A stretch of 54,287 nucleotides of DNA from Gemmatimonadota bacterium (GTDB lineage: Bacteria > Latescibacterota > UBA2968 > UBA8231), in NCBI GenBank assembly GCA_009840005.1, contig VXOR01000095.1:1-54287 (forward strand), read 5' to 3'. The notes below the pieces were generated by a model. That model saw only the letters and a program-made list of their open reading frames with translations, made no database searches and was not told the DNA's origin. The position numbers were made by a program, and so were the translations under genes. Numbering within the stretch: position 1 is the stretch's first letter; every line of letters starts with the position of its first letter. This document shows, piece after piece, positions 18,044 to 26,731 of this stretch.

Positions 18044-18900
18044 TGTGCAAACTCCCCGGATAACAACACTGAGTCGATGTAGAGAAAGGCCCGCTTATCC
18101 ATGTCGGCTTCGACCCAAAAGGCCGCGTTGAGCATACACCACAAATTGGCCATGGCCGGCAGTTCAATACAGTGCATTCCCTCTGGCCCGAAGGTGTGGT
18201 CGTTGCACTGAAAGCCGGTGAAGGCTCGCCGTTTGAGGTCCAAGCCGATGCGCAAATAGTGCCAATTCATTTTGGTGGCGATTTCGTTGTAGCACAAAAG
18301 CTGCGGCTCGCCCGGCACATTCTCCCAGCCTTCCGGCCCCAAGTGGAAATGCGACACGGTCTTGCCGCTGCCGCCAATGGGCTGTACCGACCGAGTGGCA
18401 GGCTTGGTCTGCCAGCGCCCTCGCCGCTGGCCGCTCTCGGCGTTGAGGTAGCGCAAGTGAGGCATCCAGCGCCGCCCTTGGGGGTTGCCATCCTGCACAT
18501 CGAAGAGCACGCCCCAAGCGCGGACATCCATTTCGCCGAGCTTGAGTTCGGACGCTTCGGGCTTGAACGCGAAATAGCACTCCAACTGCACTTGGCCCAG
18601 CGCCCGAAAGGTGTGCCGCTTGATGCCTACGGAAAGGCCGCCGGCCTGCGGACGGGTGGCCAGCTTAAGGGCATAGGTGCCTTCCATCGAACCAGCCGTG
18701 CCGGTGTCCCACATCGTCAGGTTGCTCAACATGGGAGGGCGCAGGTCTTGGTAGTCGGGTAGCATGGTGCCGAGCGAGTCTTCGTAATTGCCGATTAGTC
18801 CGGTCCAGCCGTTTAGTCCCGCGTCGAAATCGTCGTAGCACAGAATGCGCGCAAGGGGGTCAAAGCGGCTGAGCCGAGGATTGGCTAGCAATGATTCCAC
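18040..18900 (-). CDS. Uncharacterised jelly-roll-like protein
   Basis: A 286-residue protein without signal peptide. It contains FDAGLNGWTGLIGNYEDS, MEGTYALKLATRPQAGG and alternating beta-strand patterns, much like a concanavalin/LamG-type jelly roll (DDFDxGLNGW is a common opening of such domains). The C-terminal part (FLYIDSVLLSGE) resembles the end of a carbohydrate-binding-module beta-sandwich. Similar lone proteins occur in uncultured bacteria, but function is unknown. Its downstream partner overlaps by 4 bases. A terminator belonging to another gene lies just upstream. Confidence 0.65.
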   Translation of the reverse strand: MESLLANPRLSRFDPLARILCYDDFDAGLNGWTGLIGNYEDSLGTMLPDYQDLRPPMLSNLTMWDTGTAGSMEGTYALKLATRPQAGGLSVGIKRHTFRALGQVQLECYFAFKPEASELKLGEMDVRAWGVLFDVQDGNPQGRRWMPHLRYLNAESGQRRGRWQTKPATRSVQPIGGSGKTVSHFHLGPEGWENVPGEPQLLCYNEIATKMNWHYLRIGLDLKRRAFTGFQCNDHTFGPEGMHCIELPAMANLWCMLNAAFWVEADMDKRAFLYIDSVLLSGEFAQ

Positions 18901-18947
18901 AGTATGCTCCGGTGTTAGGGTGGATGGTTAAATGAACTTTCACCAAT

Positions 18948-18981
18948 AAAAAACCCCGCCGAACAGTGCGCTCGGCGGGGT
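18948..18981 (-). terminator. Strong rho-independent terminator for the secreted-protein gene
   Basis: Read on the minus strand, ACCCCGCCGA pairs with TCGGCGGGGT around a short loop, and a run of T residues follows. It lies about 26 bases downstream of the stop of the 19007-19507 gene, so that gene is probably a monocistronic, well-expressed unit. Confidence 0.85.
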
Positions 18982-19006
18982 CCGTACGTCTGATGGAACA
19001 GACGCA

Positions 19007-19507
19007 CTACTCGGCGGCTGTCGCTTTGACTTGACCCCAAGTCACGGCCTCAACAGCCGTGCTTATCTGGGGGGCCACCCAGCTCGCGGGCACGATCGGC
19101 GACGAAACCCAGCGGCCGTTAACCTCAGCCTCTGCGGAAACGCCATAAACCACGGACTCGGGATTCGACAGGTCTGGAGAAAGTTCCATACTGTACCGAC
19201 CCTGAGCGGGCGTGGCTTCCACATGGCCCCACGGCACGAAGGTGGGCTGTGTTTCGGCGGGCTCAACGATCTCTCCACCGGCTTCGACTTCGATCTCGTC
19301 GGGGTCGAAAACCTGCAAATAGATCGCGTAGCGGGTCGCGTCTTCGACCTCCTCCCACTCAACCAGCACGAACTGGGACTGAGGGCTAGTAAGGCTGACC
19401 CTTACGTCTTCCGGTCCCATAAGCTCCATGGCACCGTGAGGACATTGCGCCCAAGCCGCGCTCGCGAACGCGAGAGCAACACCGGCCATTAGCATCTGCT
19501 TCTTCAT
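19007..19507 (-). CDS. Secreted protein with fibronectin-III-like sandwich
   Basis: A 166-residue exported protein with a clear Sec signal peptide (MKKQMLMAGVALAFASAAWA, cleavage likely after AWA). The mature part is acidic and beta-rich. The segment FVLVEWEEVEDATRYAIYLQV resembles a fibronectin type III strand pattern, with GRYSMELSPDLS and VYGVSAEAEVNGRW later. There are only a few cysteines and no catalytic motif. An AAGGAGGT site lies directly upstream of the ATG and a strong terminator follows, both consistent with high expression. The role is unknown; a surface or matrix protein is possible. Confidence 0.75.
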   Translation of the reverse strand: MKKQMLMAGVALAFASAAWAQCPHGAMELMGPEDVRVSLTSPQSQFVLVEWEEVEDATRYAIYLQVFDPDEIEVEAGGEIVEPAETQPTFVPWGHVEATPAQGRYSMELSPDLSNPESVVYGVSAEAEVNGRWVSSPIVPASWVAPQISTAVEAVTWGQVKATAAE

Positions 19508-19592
19508 AAGGCACCTCCTTAGAAAGAGTAGATATTGTTAGTTAAAATACCATCATTTCCGGCAGAGTCCAAATTTTTATCTCTACGCACCC

Positions 19593-20369
19593 CTACTGGT
19601 CACCGCGCGGATTGGCACGCAGAGTCTTGAGGTGGCCATCGAGAACTTGCACGCCGTAGCGGAGGGCATTGCCGACGTTGAGGAAGCGATATCCCCAGCG
19701 AATTTTCTCTTGGATTTCGGACACGTCCATTAGCGTAGTGCCCACGGCGACTCCCGTATCCGCTAGCTGTTGCGGCACGTCGTGCATGATTTGCTGCACT
19801 TGCCGCGACCCGGTGTCGGTGATCGTCCCCACGGTCGCTGACAGGTCCAACGGCCCGACGAAAATCACGTCAATGCCGGGCACGCGCTTGATCTCGTCTA
19901 GGTTGTCGTAGGCCCGTTGGCTTTCGAGTTGGAGGACGACGAGCGTTTCCTCGTTGGCGGTTTTGATGACCTCGTTCCAGTCCGCGCCCGCGATTTGGGT
20001 CCACATGGGTGAGAGACCGCGCCGGCCTTCGGGTGCGTAGCGGGCGGCCTCGACCGCGGCGGCGGCTTCTTCAGCCGTATCGACTTGCGGCACCATCACG
20101 GCTACTGCGCCCGCGTCGTACGCTTTCTTGATCAGTGCGGGGTCATTCCACGCGACGCGCACCATAGGCGCGACGCCGCGCATTCGCGCCAGCACCAGAA
20201 TTGAGTCGAGCGCTTCGGTGGCGTGGGGCATGTGTTCGGTGTCGGCCCAGAGGAAATCGGGATCGGTGGAAATGATCGACCCGGCCACGTGTGGGGTGGG
20301 AGCCGACAGGCTGGTGCCGAGGAGGATTTCGCCACTGCGCAAACGCGCTTTCAGGTTGTTGGGATACAT
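19593..20369 (-). CDS. HpcH/HpaI aldolase family protein
   Basis: Class II pyruvate-dependent aldolase of 258 residues, related to 2,4-dihydroxyhept-2-ene-1,7-dioate and 2-keto-3-deoxy-sugar-acid aldolases. Recognisable blocks are LGTSLSAPTPHVAG, DFLWADTEHMPH, the Mg-binding glutamate in VVLQLESQRA and aspartate in FVGPLDLSATVG, and the VMVPQVDTAEEA strand. The ATG at 20369 has GGAG upstream and sits in the 17-base gap after uppP; the open frame continues upstream only as a shadow of uppP. It may cleave a 2-keto-3-deoxy acid, such as the product of the dehydratase encoded at 21312. Confidence 0.88.
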   Translation of the reverse strand: MYPNNLKARLRSGEILLGTSLSAPTPHVAGSIISTDPDFLWADTEHMPHATEALDSILVLARMRGVAPMVRVAWNDPALIKKAYDAGAVAVMVPQVDTAEEAAAAVEAARYAPEGRRGLSPMWTQIAGADWNEVIKTANEETLVVLQLESQRAYDNLDEIKRVPGIDVIFVGPLDLSATVGTITDTGSRQVQQIMHDVPQQLADTGVAVGTTLMDVSEIQEKIRWGYRFLNVGNALRYGVQVLDGHLKTLRANPRGDQ

Positions 20370-20386
20370 GGATAGCTCCGTTGGAA

Positions 20387-21196
20387 TTAGCCGTACAGTG
20401 AGTAGAAGATGAGTCCGCCGAGCAGGATGCGATAAGCGGCAAATGAGTAGGTGCCGTGGCGCTGGAGGAAGCGGAGTAAGAAGCCGATGGACAGGTAGCC
20501 GCTGACGGCAGCGGCGAGAATCCCCAATCCCAAACTCAGCAGCCCGGTACCACCTAGGCCTCCTTCGAGCAGGGCGAATAGTTGCAAGAGGCCGCTGGCG
20601 CCAATGGCTGGCAAGCCGAGCAGAAAGGAGAAGCGGGCAGCGTCTGCGCGCTGGAGGCCCACGAAAAGCCCGCCCATGATGGTCGAACCAGACCGCGAAC
20701 ACCCGGGGATCAGGGCGAGGGCTTGGCACAGGCCGATGAGCTGGATGGACCAGAAGCCGAGGTCCTGCATGGTGCGCTCGCGCCGCCCCACGCGCTCGGC
20801 CAGTATCAAAAACAGCGCGAGGACGATCAAGCTTGTGGCGATGAGGGGAAGTTGGCGCGCCTCGGTTTCGATAAAGTCGCGTCCCCCGAGGCCGAGCACG
20901 GCAATGGGCACGGTGCCCACGGCAATGGACCAAGCCATGCGGCAGTCTGGGCTGTGGTTGAAGTTGCGGTGGACCACCCCTTGCAGCGCGGCGACGACTA
21001 GCCTTTTAACATCGGCCGTGAAGTACGCGAATACAGCCGCGAGTGTCCCCAGTTGGATCACCGCGGAAAATGCCGCACCTGGATCGTCCCAGCCGAGAAA
21101 GTGAGGCACTACTCGCAGGTGAGCTGTACTGCTGATGGGTAGGAATTCGGTCAGACCTTGGACCAGACCTAAGATGAGTGCTTGTAGCCAGTGCAT
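20387..21196 (-). CDS. uppP: Undecaprenyl-diphosphatase UppP (BacA)
   Basis: Integral membrane enzyme of 269 residues that dephosphorylates undecaprenyl diphosphate to recycle the glycan lipid carrier. Family motifs are complete: QGLTEFLPISSTAHL at the N-terminus (catalytic Glu and Ser region) and LIPGCSRSGSTIMGGL in the second half. About eight hydrophobic helices are present. Its role links peptidoglycan recycling with the undecaprenyl-dependent polysaccharide locus at 8.8-15.6 kb. The HpcH/HpaI gene follows 17 bases downstream. Confidence 0.93.
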   Translation of the reverse strand: MHWLQALILGLVQGLTEFLPISSTAHLRVVPHFLGWDDPGAAFSAVIQLGTLAAVFAYFTADVKRLVVAALQGVVHRNFNHSPDCRMAWSIAVGTVPIAVLGLGGRDFIETEARQLPLIATSLIVLALFLILAERVGRRERTMQDLGFWSIQLIGLCQALALIPGCSRSGSTIMGGLFVGLQRADAARFSFLLGLPAIGASGLLQLFALLEGGLGGTGLLSLGLGILAAAVSGYLSIGFLLRFLQRHGTYSFAAYRILLGGLIFYSLYG

Positions 21197-21248
21197 GGAG
21201 TGTTTAAGCTAACCGCCGCCGCCCGCCCGGACAAGGACAGCGCACCCC

Positions 21249-21278
21249 TTGACAAAAACGCGGCCCGGTGTGCAGAAT
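21249..21278 (+). promoter_or_regulatory. Sigma-70-like promoter of the dehydratase-kinase-Septu unit
   Basis: A perfect TTGACA at 21249-21254 and CAGAAT at 21273-21278 (four of six matches to TATAAT) are separated by 18 bases, about 33 bases before an AAGGAG ribosome site at 21301. The next genes on this strand are closely spaced to 25787. Confidence 0.55.
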
Positions 21279-21311
21279 ACCCCCTGATTTTCACCCTAAC
21301 AAGGAGACCTT

Positions 21312-22511
21312 ATGCCTGTTACTATTAAAGACGTTCAAACCATCCTCACCCAACCGGGCGGCTCCCGCTTGGTCATCGTCAAGATCATCACTTCGGACGA
21401 CGGCCTGTACGGACTCGGTTGCGCGACCTTTACCCAGCGCTTCCACGCCGTGCATACGGCCATCGAGCAGCATTTCAAGCCCTTCCTCATTGGCCGCGAC
21501 GTGGACCGCATCGAGGAAACGTGGCAGATGTTGATGGTCAACGGCTATTGGCGCAACGGCCCGGTGCTCAACAACGCCATCTCTGGCGTCGATCAGGCGC
21601 TGTGGGACATCAAGGGCAAGCGGGCGGGGATGCCGGTTTATCAGCTTTTGGGCGGCAAATGCCGCGAAGGCGCGGCGGTGTACGGCCACGCGGGCGGCGA
21701 TACGCCCGAGGCCGTCGTCGATAGCATCCGCCAGTTCCAAGAGCAAGGCTATCGCTACATCCGCTGCCAGATGGGCGGTTACGGCGGCAAGGCATCGACC
21801 TTGGTCAAACCCGAGGGCGCGCCCGAAGGCGCGTATTACAACCGCAAAGAGTATATGCTGAACCACCTGCGGATGTTCGAGCACATCCGCGCGGAACTGG
21901 GCTTTGAGGTGGAGCTGCTGCACGACATCCACGAGCGGCTGCACCCGATTGAGGCGGTGGGTTTTGCCAAGGATGTGGAGGAGTTCAAGCTATTCTTCTT
22001 GGAGGACGCGCTTGCGCCCGAAGACATCGAGTGGTTCCGCCACATTCGTCAGCAGTGTGCGACGCCGCAGGCCATGGGCGAGTTGTTCAATCATCCGCAC
22101 GAGTGGACGCCGCTCATTGAGGGACGGCTCATCGACTTCATGCGCATGCACGTCAGCCAGATGGGCGGGATCACGCCGGCGCGCAATGTGGCGGCTTTTG
22201 GGCAGATGTACGGGGTGCGCACGGCTTGGCACGGCCCAGGCGACACCTCGCCGGTGGGGCACGCGGCCAACCTGCATCTGGACTTGTGGGCACCTAACTT
22301 TGGGATACAGGAGTGGTGCCGGTTCGCAGAGCACATATACGAAATGTTTCCGGGGCTGCCCGAGGTGCGCAACGGATACATGTATCCGAGCGATGGACCG
22401 GGGCTGGGGATCGACATCGACGAGGACTTGGCGGCCAAGTATCCTTGTAAAGACGAGGTCATAGGGTGGACGCAGACGCGCTTGCCCGACGGCAGCCCGG
22501 CGCGGCCCTAA
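21312..22511 (+). CDS. RspA/mannonate-dehydratase-like enolase-superfamily enzyme
   Basis: A 399-residue member of the enolase superfamily in the mannonate dehydratase (ManD/RspA) group. Such enzymes dehydrate sugar acids (mannonate or gluconate) to 2-keto-3-deoxy acids. Diagnostic segments are the capping domain with WQMLMVNGYWRNGPVLNNAISGVDQALWDIKGK, the Mg ligands in LLHDIHERL, FFLEDAL and QAMGELFNHP, and the C-terminal AWHGPGDTSPVGHAAN containing the catalytic His. The gene has its own promoter and an AAGGAG site. The kinase gene follows 1 base after its stop. The substrate is inferred from the family only, since many ManD-like proteins have low activity. Confidence 0.88.
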   Translation: MPVTIKDVQTILTQPGGSRLVIVKIITSDDGLYGLGCATFTQRFHAVHTAIEQHFKPFLIGRDVDRIEETWQMLMVNGYWRNGPVLNNAISGVDQALWDIKGKRAGMPVYQLLGGKCREGAAVYGHAGGDTPEAVVDSIRQFQEQGYRYIRCQMGGYGGKASTLVKPEGAPEGAYYNRKEYMLNHLRMFEHIRAELGFEVELLHDIHERLHPIEAVGFAKDVEEFKLFFLEDALAPEDIEWFRHIRQQCATPQAMGELFNHPHEWTPLIEGRLIDFMRMHVSQMGGITPARNVAAFGQMYGVRTAWHGPGDTSPVGHAANLHLDLWAPNFGIQEWCRFAEHIYEMFPGLPEVRNGYMYPSDGPGLGIDIDEDLAAKYPCKDEVIGWTQTRLPDGSPARP

Positions 22512-22512
22512 G

Positions 22513-23706
22513 ATGAAAATCCTAGTTTCCAATTTAGGCAGTACCTCGTTTAAGTACAAGGTCTTTGCCATGCCCGAGGAAGTGGTTTTGGCGCGGGGCG
22601 GCATGGATCGGATTGGGGGCCAAGGATCGGTGCATACCTTTGAGATCGGCGGGGCTGACGAGATTGAGCAGGCTGTGGACTTGCCCGACCACGCCAGCGC
22701 GATTGACGAGGCCCTCGTGCGCTTGTCCGAGGGTGGGGTGTTGGCTTCGGTGGAGGAATTGGATGCCGTGGGGTTTAAGGCCGTCCACGCGCGCGCTATT
22801 TCCGGGGTGGTCGAACTCGACGAGGACATCGTCGGGCGGATGGAGGACTTTTATCCGCTGGCCCCGGCGCACAACCCCGCTTATGTGGCGGCGATCCGGC
22901 AGTTTGCGCGGGTGGCCCCCAAGGCGCGACGGGTCGGGTGCTTTGAGACGGCGTTTCACGGCGCAATGCCGCAGCGGCGCAAAATGTACGCGGTGCCCTA
23001 TGCTTGGTATGAGCAATACGGCATCCAGCGCTACGGCTTCCACGGGGCCAGCCACCGCTATGCCGCAGAGAAAGTCGTGGAACTGGAAGGGCGCAACGAT
23101 CTCAAACACGTCAACATGCACTTGGGCGGGTCCTCGTCGCTGTGCGCGGTAAAGGACGGGGTCTCGCAGGGGGCGTCGCATGGGTTAAGTCCGCAGGGCG
23201 GGTTGCCGCAGAACAACCGCATTGGCGACTTGGATCCGTATGCGCTGGACTTGGTGATGCGCAACGAAGGCCGACCGTGGGACGAGGTGTTGGCGCAGTG
23301 CGCTAACGAAGGCGGCCTAGTGGGGCTTTGCGGGCATAGCGATATGCGCGACATTGAAGCGGGTGCGGCAAGCGGCGACGAGCGCTGTGCTTTGGCTATA
23401 GCCGTGTTGGCGACGTCGACGCGCGACTGGCTGGGAGCTTTTGTGGTGGAGATGGGTGGGCTGGACGCGATTAGCTTTACCGGCGGCATTGGCGAGTACT
23501 CGGCTGTAGTACGCGGCCAGATTCTGCGCGACTTGGAATTTTTGGGGGTGGTGATGGATGCGACTAAAAACGAGGCTGTGCAAGGCGAGGGCAGCCTGCA
23601 CGCCGAGTCGAGTCGAGTGCCCATTTACGTGCTGCGCACCGACGAGGAATTAGTGGTGGCGCGGCAGACCTGTGAGTTTTTGGGTGTGGGGACTGAGGGA
23701 GCGTAG
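22513..23706 (+). CDS. Divergent acetate/propionate-kinase family protein
   Basis: A 397-residue ASKHA-fold kinase related to acetate kinase. Conserved blocks are NLGSTSFKYKVF (normally NxGSSSxK), YGFHGASHRYA, NMHLGGSSSLCAVKDG, NRIGDLDPYAL (normally TRSGDIDP) and ISFTGGIGEYS. The acetate-kinase GHRxVHGG block is replaced by GFKAVHAR, so substrate binding is probably different. No phosphotransacetylase gene is near. Its coupling to a sugar-acid dehydratase (1-base gap) suggests it phosphorylates an organic-acid-related substrate, but this is inference. It ends 33 bases before the Septu-like ATPase gene. Confidence 0.82.
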   Translation: MKILVSNLGSTSFKYKVFAMPEEVVLARGGMDRIGGQGSVHTFEIGGADEIEQAVDLPDHASAIDEALVRLSEGGVLASVEELDAVGFKAVHARAISGVVELDEDIVGRMEDFYPLAPAHNPAYVAAIRQFARVAPKARRVGCFETAFHGAMPQRRKMYAVPYAWYEQYGIQRYGFHGASHRYAAEKVVELEGRNDLKHVNMHLGGSSSLCAVKDGVSQGASHGLSPQGGLPQNNRIGDLDPYALDLVMRNEGRPWDEVLAQCANEGGLVGLCGHSDMRDIEAGAASGDERCALAIAVLATSTRDWLGAFVVEMGGLDAISFTGGIGEYSAVVRGQILRDLEFLGVVMDATKNEAVQGEGSLHAESSRVPIYVLRTDEELVVARQTCEFLGVGTEGA

Positions 23707-23739
23707 GCGGGGTTATTCCCAGACGAAGGAGGTGTACTT

Positions 23740-25035
23740 GTGAAACTGAAATCTGTGGAAATTGAGAACTACCGCGCCATTGAGAAGCTTGAGTTGTCGC
23801 TCGACCCATCGCTGACGGTGTTGCACGGCGATAATGGGTACGGTAAGACGAGCGTTCTGAGCGCGATTGCGGTGGGTTTGGGGCATGAGGGTATGCTCGG
23901 ACCGTTTCTCGATGTCTCCATTGATTTTTGCGAGGAGGATTGGCGCGAGGGAGCAGGGAGTCCGCGGGTATCGCTCACTTCAATGGACGGAAATGTTTTT
24001 GAGCGACAAGGGACCAGGTCGGAGAGTGAGCGGAAGAAGGCAGAGGAAGAGATGTCAGCCCACCGGGAGAATCTGGAGAAGGCGCTGGTCGAGAATAGCC
24101 GTGCAGAGAGCAAAGATATGCCGATTGTTGCTCTTTATGGTACTGATCGGGCGGTTTCAGGTGTGCCGGAATCAGTAATGTCGCCTCACCATTTACCGCG
24201 CCGGACCCCTCGGTTAGATGCGCTGAAAGGGGCGCTTTCTGCCCGCACAGACTTTGAAGATCTGTTCGATTGGTTCTATTTCAAGAATTACGAGGAGTTG
24301 AGGGAACAGCAAGAACGCCGCGATTTCGATTATCCGTTAAAGGATCTATCCGCGGTTCGCCAAACGATCTCGTCCATGCTCCGGGAAGTGTTCGACCCGC
24401 GCACCGAGGTGAATCCGCCTCGTTTTGTGGTGTCTTGGAAATCGGAGCAAGGACAGGTAGAGAAGCTCTCGCTCGACCAATTGAGCGGCGGCTATCGAAT
24501 TGTGCTGGCGCTGGCGGCAGATCTGGCGCGGCGAATGGTGCAGGGCAATCCGCACCTGGACGATCCGCTTGAATCCGAGGCGATTGTCCTGATTGACGAG
24601 GTGGAACTGCACCTTCATCCAGCGTGGCAGCAGCGCATTTTATACGATCTGCAATGGACATTCCCGAACGCGCAGTTTATTGTCTCTACCCACAGTCCGC
24701 AGGTACTGACTACGGTCGAGCCGCAGCGCATTGTGGAACTCGCTCGCGAAGGTGATTGTATTGTTGCTGGGGCACCAGCAATAGCTACTTATGGGGCCGA
24801 GGCGGGGGACGTTCTTACCGTGGTAATGGGTGTAAATGAGCGGCCCAAGAACACATTCACAGAAGACTTGGCTAGATATATGGACTTGGTAGGCGACGAT
24901 AAAGGAGAATCCAAAGAAGCCTTGATGCTCAGGCGCAAGCTCGAAAGGCTCTCGCCTAACGATCCAGCTCTCGATAGTGCCGACATTGAAATCAGGCGGA
25001 ACAAACTGCTGAAGGAAATGGGTAGGTCGCAGTGA
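23740..25035 (+). CDS. PtuA-like ABC/AAA ATPase (Septu-type defence)
   Basis: A 431-residue SMC-like ATPase beginning MKLKSVEIENYRAIEKLEL, with Walker A GDNGYGKTS (about 30-38). The C-terminal half has the ABC signature LSGGYR, Walker B IVLIDEVELHLHP and the switch histidine FIVSTHSPQVL. Septu systems combine such an ATPase (PtuA) with an HNH nuclease (PtuB) to restrict phages, and the next gene is exactly such an HNH protein, overlapping by 4 bases (GTGA). The GTG start has AAGGAGGT 6 bases upstream. The gene follows the kinase by only 33 bases, so it may be read from the same promoter. GC content is lower than in the metabolic genes before it. Confidence 0.85.
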   Translation: MKLKSVEIENYRAIEKLELSLDPSLTVLHGDNGYGKTSVLSAIAVGLGHEGMLGPFLDVSIDFCEEDWREGAGSPRVSLTSMDGNVFERQGTRSESERKKAEEEMSAHRENLEKALVENSRAESKDMPIVALYGTDRAVSGVPESVMSPHHLPRRTPRLDALKGALSARTDFEDLFDWFYFKNYEELREQQERRDFDYPLKDLSAVRQTISSMLREVFDPRTEVNPPRFVVSWKSEQGQVEKLSLDQLSGGYRIVLALAADLARRMVQGNPHLDDPLESEAIVLIDEVELHLHPAWQQRILYDLQWTFPNAQFIVSTHSPQVLTTVEPQRIVELAREGDCIVAGAPAIATYGAEAGDVLTVVMGVNERPKNTFTEDLARYMDLVGDDKGESKEALMLRRKLERLSPNDPALDSADIEIRRNKLLKEMGRSQ

Positions 25036-25787
25036 AGCGTATCCGCACGTTGGATAATTGTCCCCCCGGTCTTGAAAACTATCTCAATTGCGAGGATGAT
25101 AGGGCGCATTGGCAGGGATTCCGCGACCACAATGCCAGCGCGTCCTACAAAGAACTCATGGAGACCTTGAGCAAATTTCAGCACGGTCTTTGTGGTTACT
25201 GCGAGATAAGGCTTACAGAGTTGAATCGCCAGATTGAGCACGTCATTCCACAAAGCGACCCGCAGCATGGACCAGCGAAATCGCTCGACATTACCAACAT
25301 GATCGCTTGCTGCAAGGGCGGATCGTTTTCCGACTGGAGCGGCAATGAAGACCGATACCGCGAGCCGGCAAAGAAAAACCTGAGTTGCGGGCAGAAAAAG
25401 GACAACAGCATGAACGCGAATTTCGTGGATCCTAGGGAACTGCCTGCGTTGCCATCGCTGATGAGGGTGAGTCCGAATGGTGAAATTAGAGTCAATGCGA
25501 ATGCGTGCTCGTCCGCTGGTATCGTCCCTGAGCGTGTAACCGATACGATCGAGGTTCTCGGCCTGAATGTCGAGCGTTTGCGGTGGGCACGAGAAAAGCG
25601 CTGGAAGGCCCTCAAGAACTCATGGAATTCGCATTGGGACGATCTCGACTTGATGAACGCGGCAGCGCGTGTGGAGCTTTTGCCGGACGGAGAAAACGAT
25701 CTGCTCAAGTTTTTCACGACGACCCGGTCGTACTTCGGCCCACTCGCCGAGCGCGTCCTTAAACAACAACCTCAAGAGTGGATATGA
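25032..25787 (+). CDS. PtuB-like HNH endonuclease (Septu-type defence)
   Basis: A 251-residue protein of the HNH group often annotated as TIGR02646 and used as PtuB in Septu and in retron Ec78. It has the zinc-type CGYCE pair, the core histidine-containing IEHVIPQSD and a downstream NMIACCKGG. Later comes a conserved helical region (ERVTDTIEVLGLNVERLRWARE) typical of this family. It is expected to nick or cut DNA or RNA once released or activated by the ATPase partner. The GTG start overlaps the stop of the ATPase gene, giving strict coupling. No reverse transcriptase or retron RNA is visible beside it. Confidence 0.85.
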   Translation: MKRIRTLDNCPPGLENYLNCEDDRAHWQGFRDHNASASYKELMETLSKFQHGLCGYCEIRLTELNRQIEHVIPQSDPQHGPAKSLDITNMIACCKGGSFSDWSGNEDRYREPAKKNLSCGQKKDNSMNANFVDPRELPALPSLMRVSPNGEIRVNANACSSAGIVPERVTDTIEVLGLNVERLRWAREKRWKALKNSWNSHWDDLDLMNAAARVELLPDGENDLLKFFTTTRSYFGPLAERVLKQQPQEWI

Positions 25788-25879
25788 GGGATGTCCGCAC
25801 TCGTCCAATTGAGCAGTAGTCGTCGATTGCTAAGCATTACCCAAAAACAACGATAAAGTACCTGTGGAGGAGTAACCCC

Positions 25880-26626
25880 ATGTTCGGAACCATTCGCAAT
25901 CCGTCTGGCGAAGTGCTGGACTATACTTTTCACGCTGGCACGGAGGGATCTCGGCACATCGCCGTCTTGGGGCACGGCGTGACCGGCAACAAGGACCGCC
26001 CCTTTGTCGTAGCGCTCGCCGAGGGGCTAGCGGCCGCTGGCGTCCACGCACTGCGCTTTTCATTTGCTGGCAACGGCGCGTCCGAGGGCCGCTTTGCCGA
26101 CGCGACGATCTCCAAAGAAGTCGAAGATCTCGGCGCGGTGCTCAGCGCCTTGGACGGCTACTCGGTCTGCTATGTTGGCCACAGCATGGGCGGGGCGGTC
26201 GGCGTCTTGTGCGCCAGCCGCGACGAGCGCATCCGCCTGCTCGTCTCCTTGGCGGGCATGGTGCATACGCACGCCTTTGCCGAGCGCGAGTTCGGCGAGG
26301 AGGTGCCCGACGAGGGCTGCATGTGGGAAGAGCCAGACTGCCCGCTCTCGCAAGCCTACATGGACGACATGGCCCAAATCGACACCGTGGTGCGACGCGG
26401 GGCCGAGATTGTAGTGCCTTGGCTGCTAATCCACGGCAGCGAGGACGACGTGGTGCCGATTGATGACTCGCACGACATCCTCGCTAGGGCCAGAGACAAC
26501 GCCGAACTCGTCGTCATCGACGGAGCCGACCACGTCTTTAGCGAACACGCGCAGGTCATGGTCGAAAAGGTCGTCGGCTGGCTACAAGGCTTCGACCTGA
26601 GCTCAGCCGAAGGGCAGTTGGCATAA
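25880..26626 (+). CDS. Alpha/beta hydrolase
   Basis: A 248-residue serine hydrolase of the alpha/beta fold. Recognisable are the oxyanion-region HGVTGNKDRPF, the nucleophile elbow GHSMGGAVG (Ser in GxSxG), a late strand with LLIHGSEDDVVPIDDSHD carrying the catalytic Asp, and the final His in GADHVFSEHAQ. It has no signal peptide, so it is probably cytoplasmic; the substrate is unknown. A GGAGG site stands 9 bases before the ATG. It follows the Septu pair by 92 bases, with no obvious link to it. Confidence 0.88.
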   Translation: MFGTIRNPSGEVLDYTFHAGTEGSRHIAVLGHGVTGNKDRPFVVALAEGLAAAGVHALRFSFAGNGASEGRFADATISKEVEDLGAVLSALDGYSVCYVGHSMGGAVGVLCASRDERIRLLVSLAGMVHTHAFAEREFGEEVPDEGCMWEEPDCPLSQAYMDDMAQIDTVVRRGAEIVVPWLLIHGSEDDVVPIDDSHDILARARDNAELVVIDGADHVFSEHAQVMVEKVVGWLQGFDLSSAEGQLA

Positions 26627-26731
26627 GCATCCCCTCCGGTCGCTGCCTACCAGAGATTGCGTGTACCTCCTATCTTTAAAGGAGGAAACTCGGCAATCCC
26701 GCCGGTCATGTGCGCTCTGCCTAGCTAAGCC

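Noticed and set aside
20370..20933. Upstream extension of the HpcH/HpaI frame
   Set aside because: The added residues are Arg/Pro/His-rich and overlap uppP out of frame; the family domain starts at 20369.
23740..25787. Retron with PtuAB effector
   Set aside because: No reverse transcriptase gene or msr/msd-like RNA region is visible on either side.
26666..26686. Terminator or riboswitch at the CCTCC/GGAGG inverted repeat
   Set aside because: The stem is only 5 bases with no T run, and it lies 46 bases from the next start.
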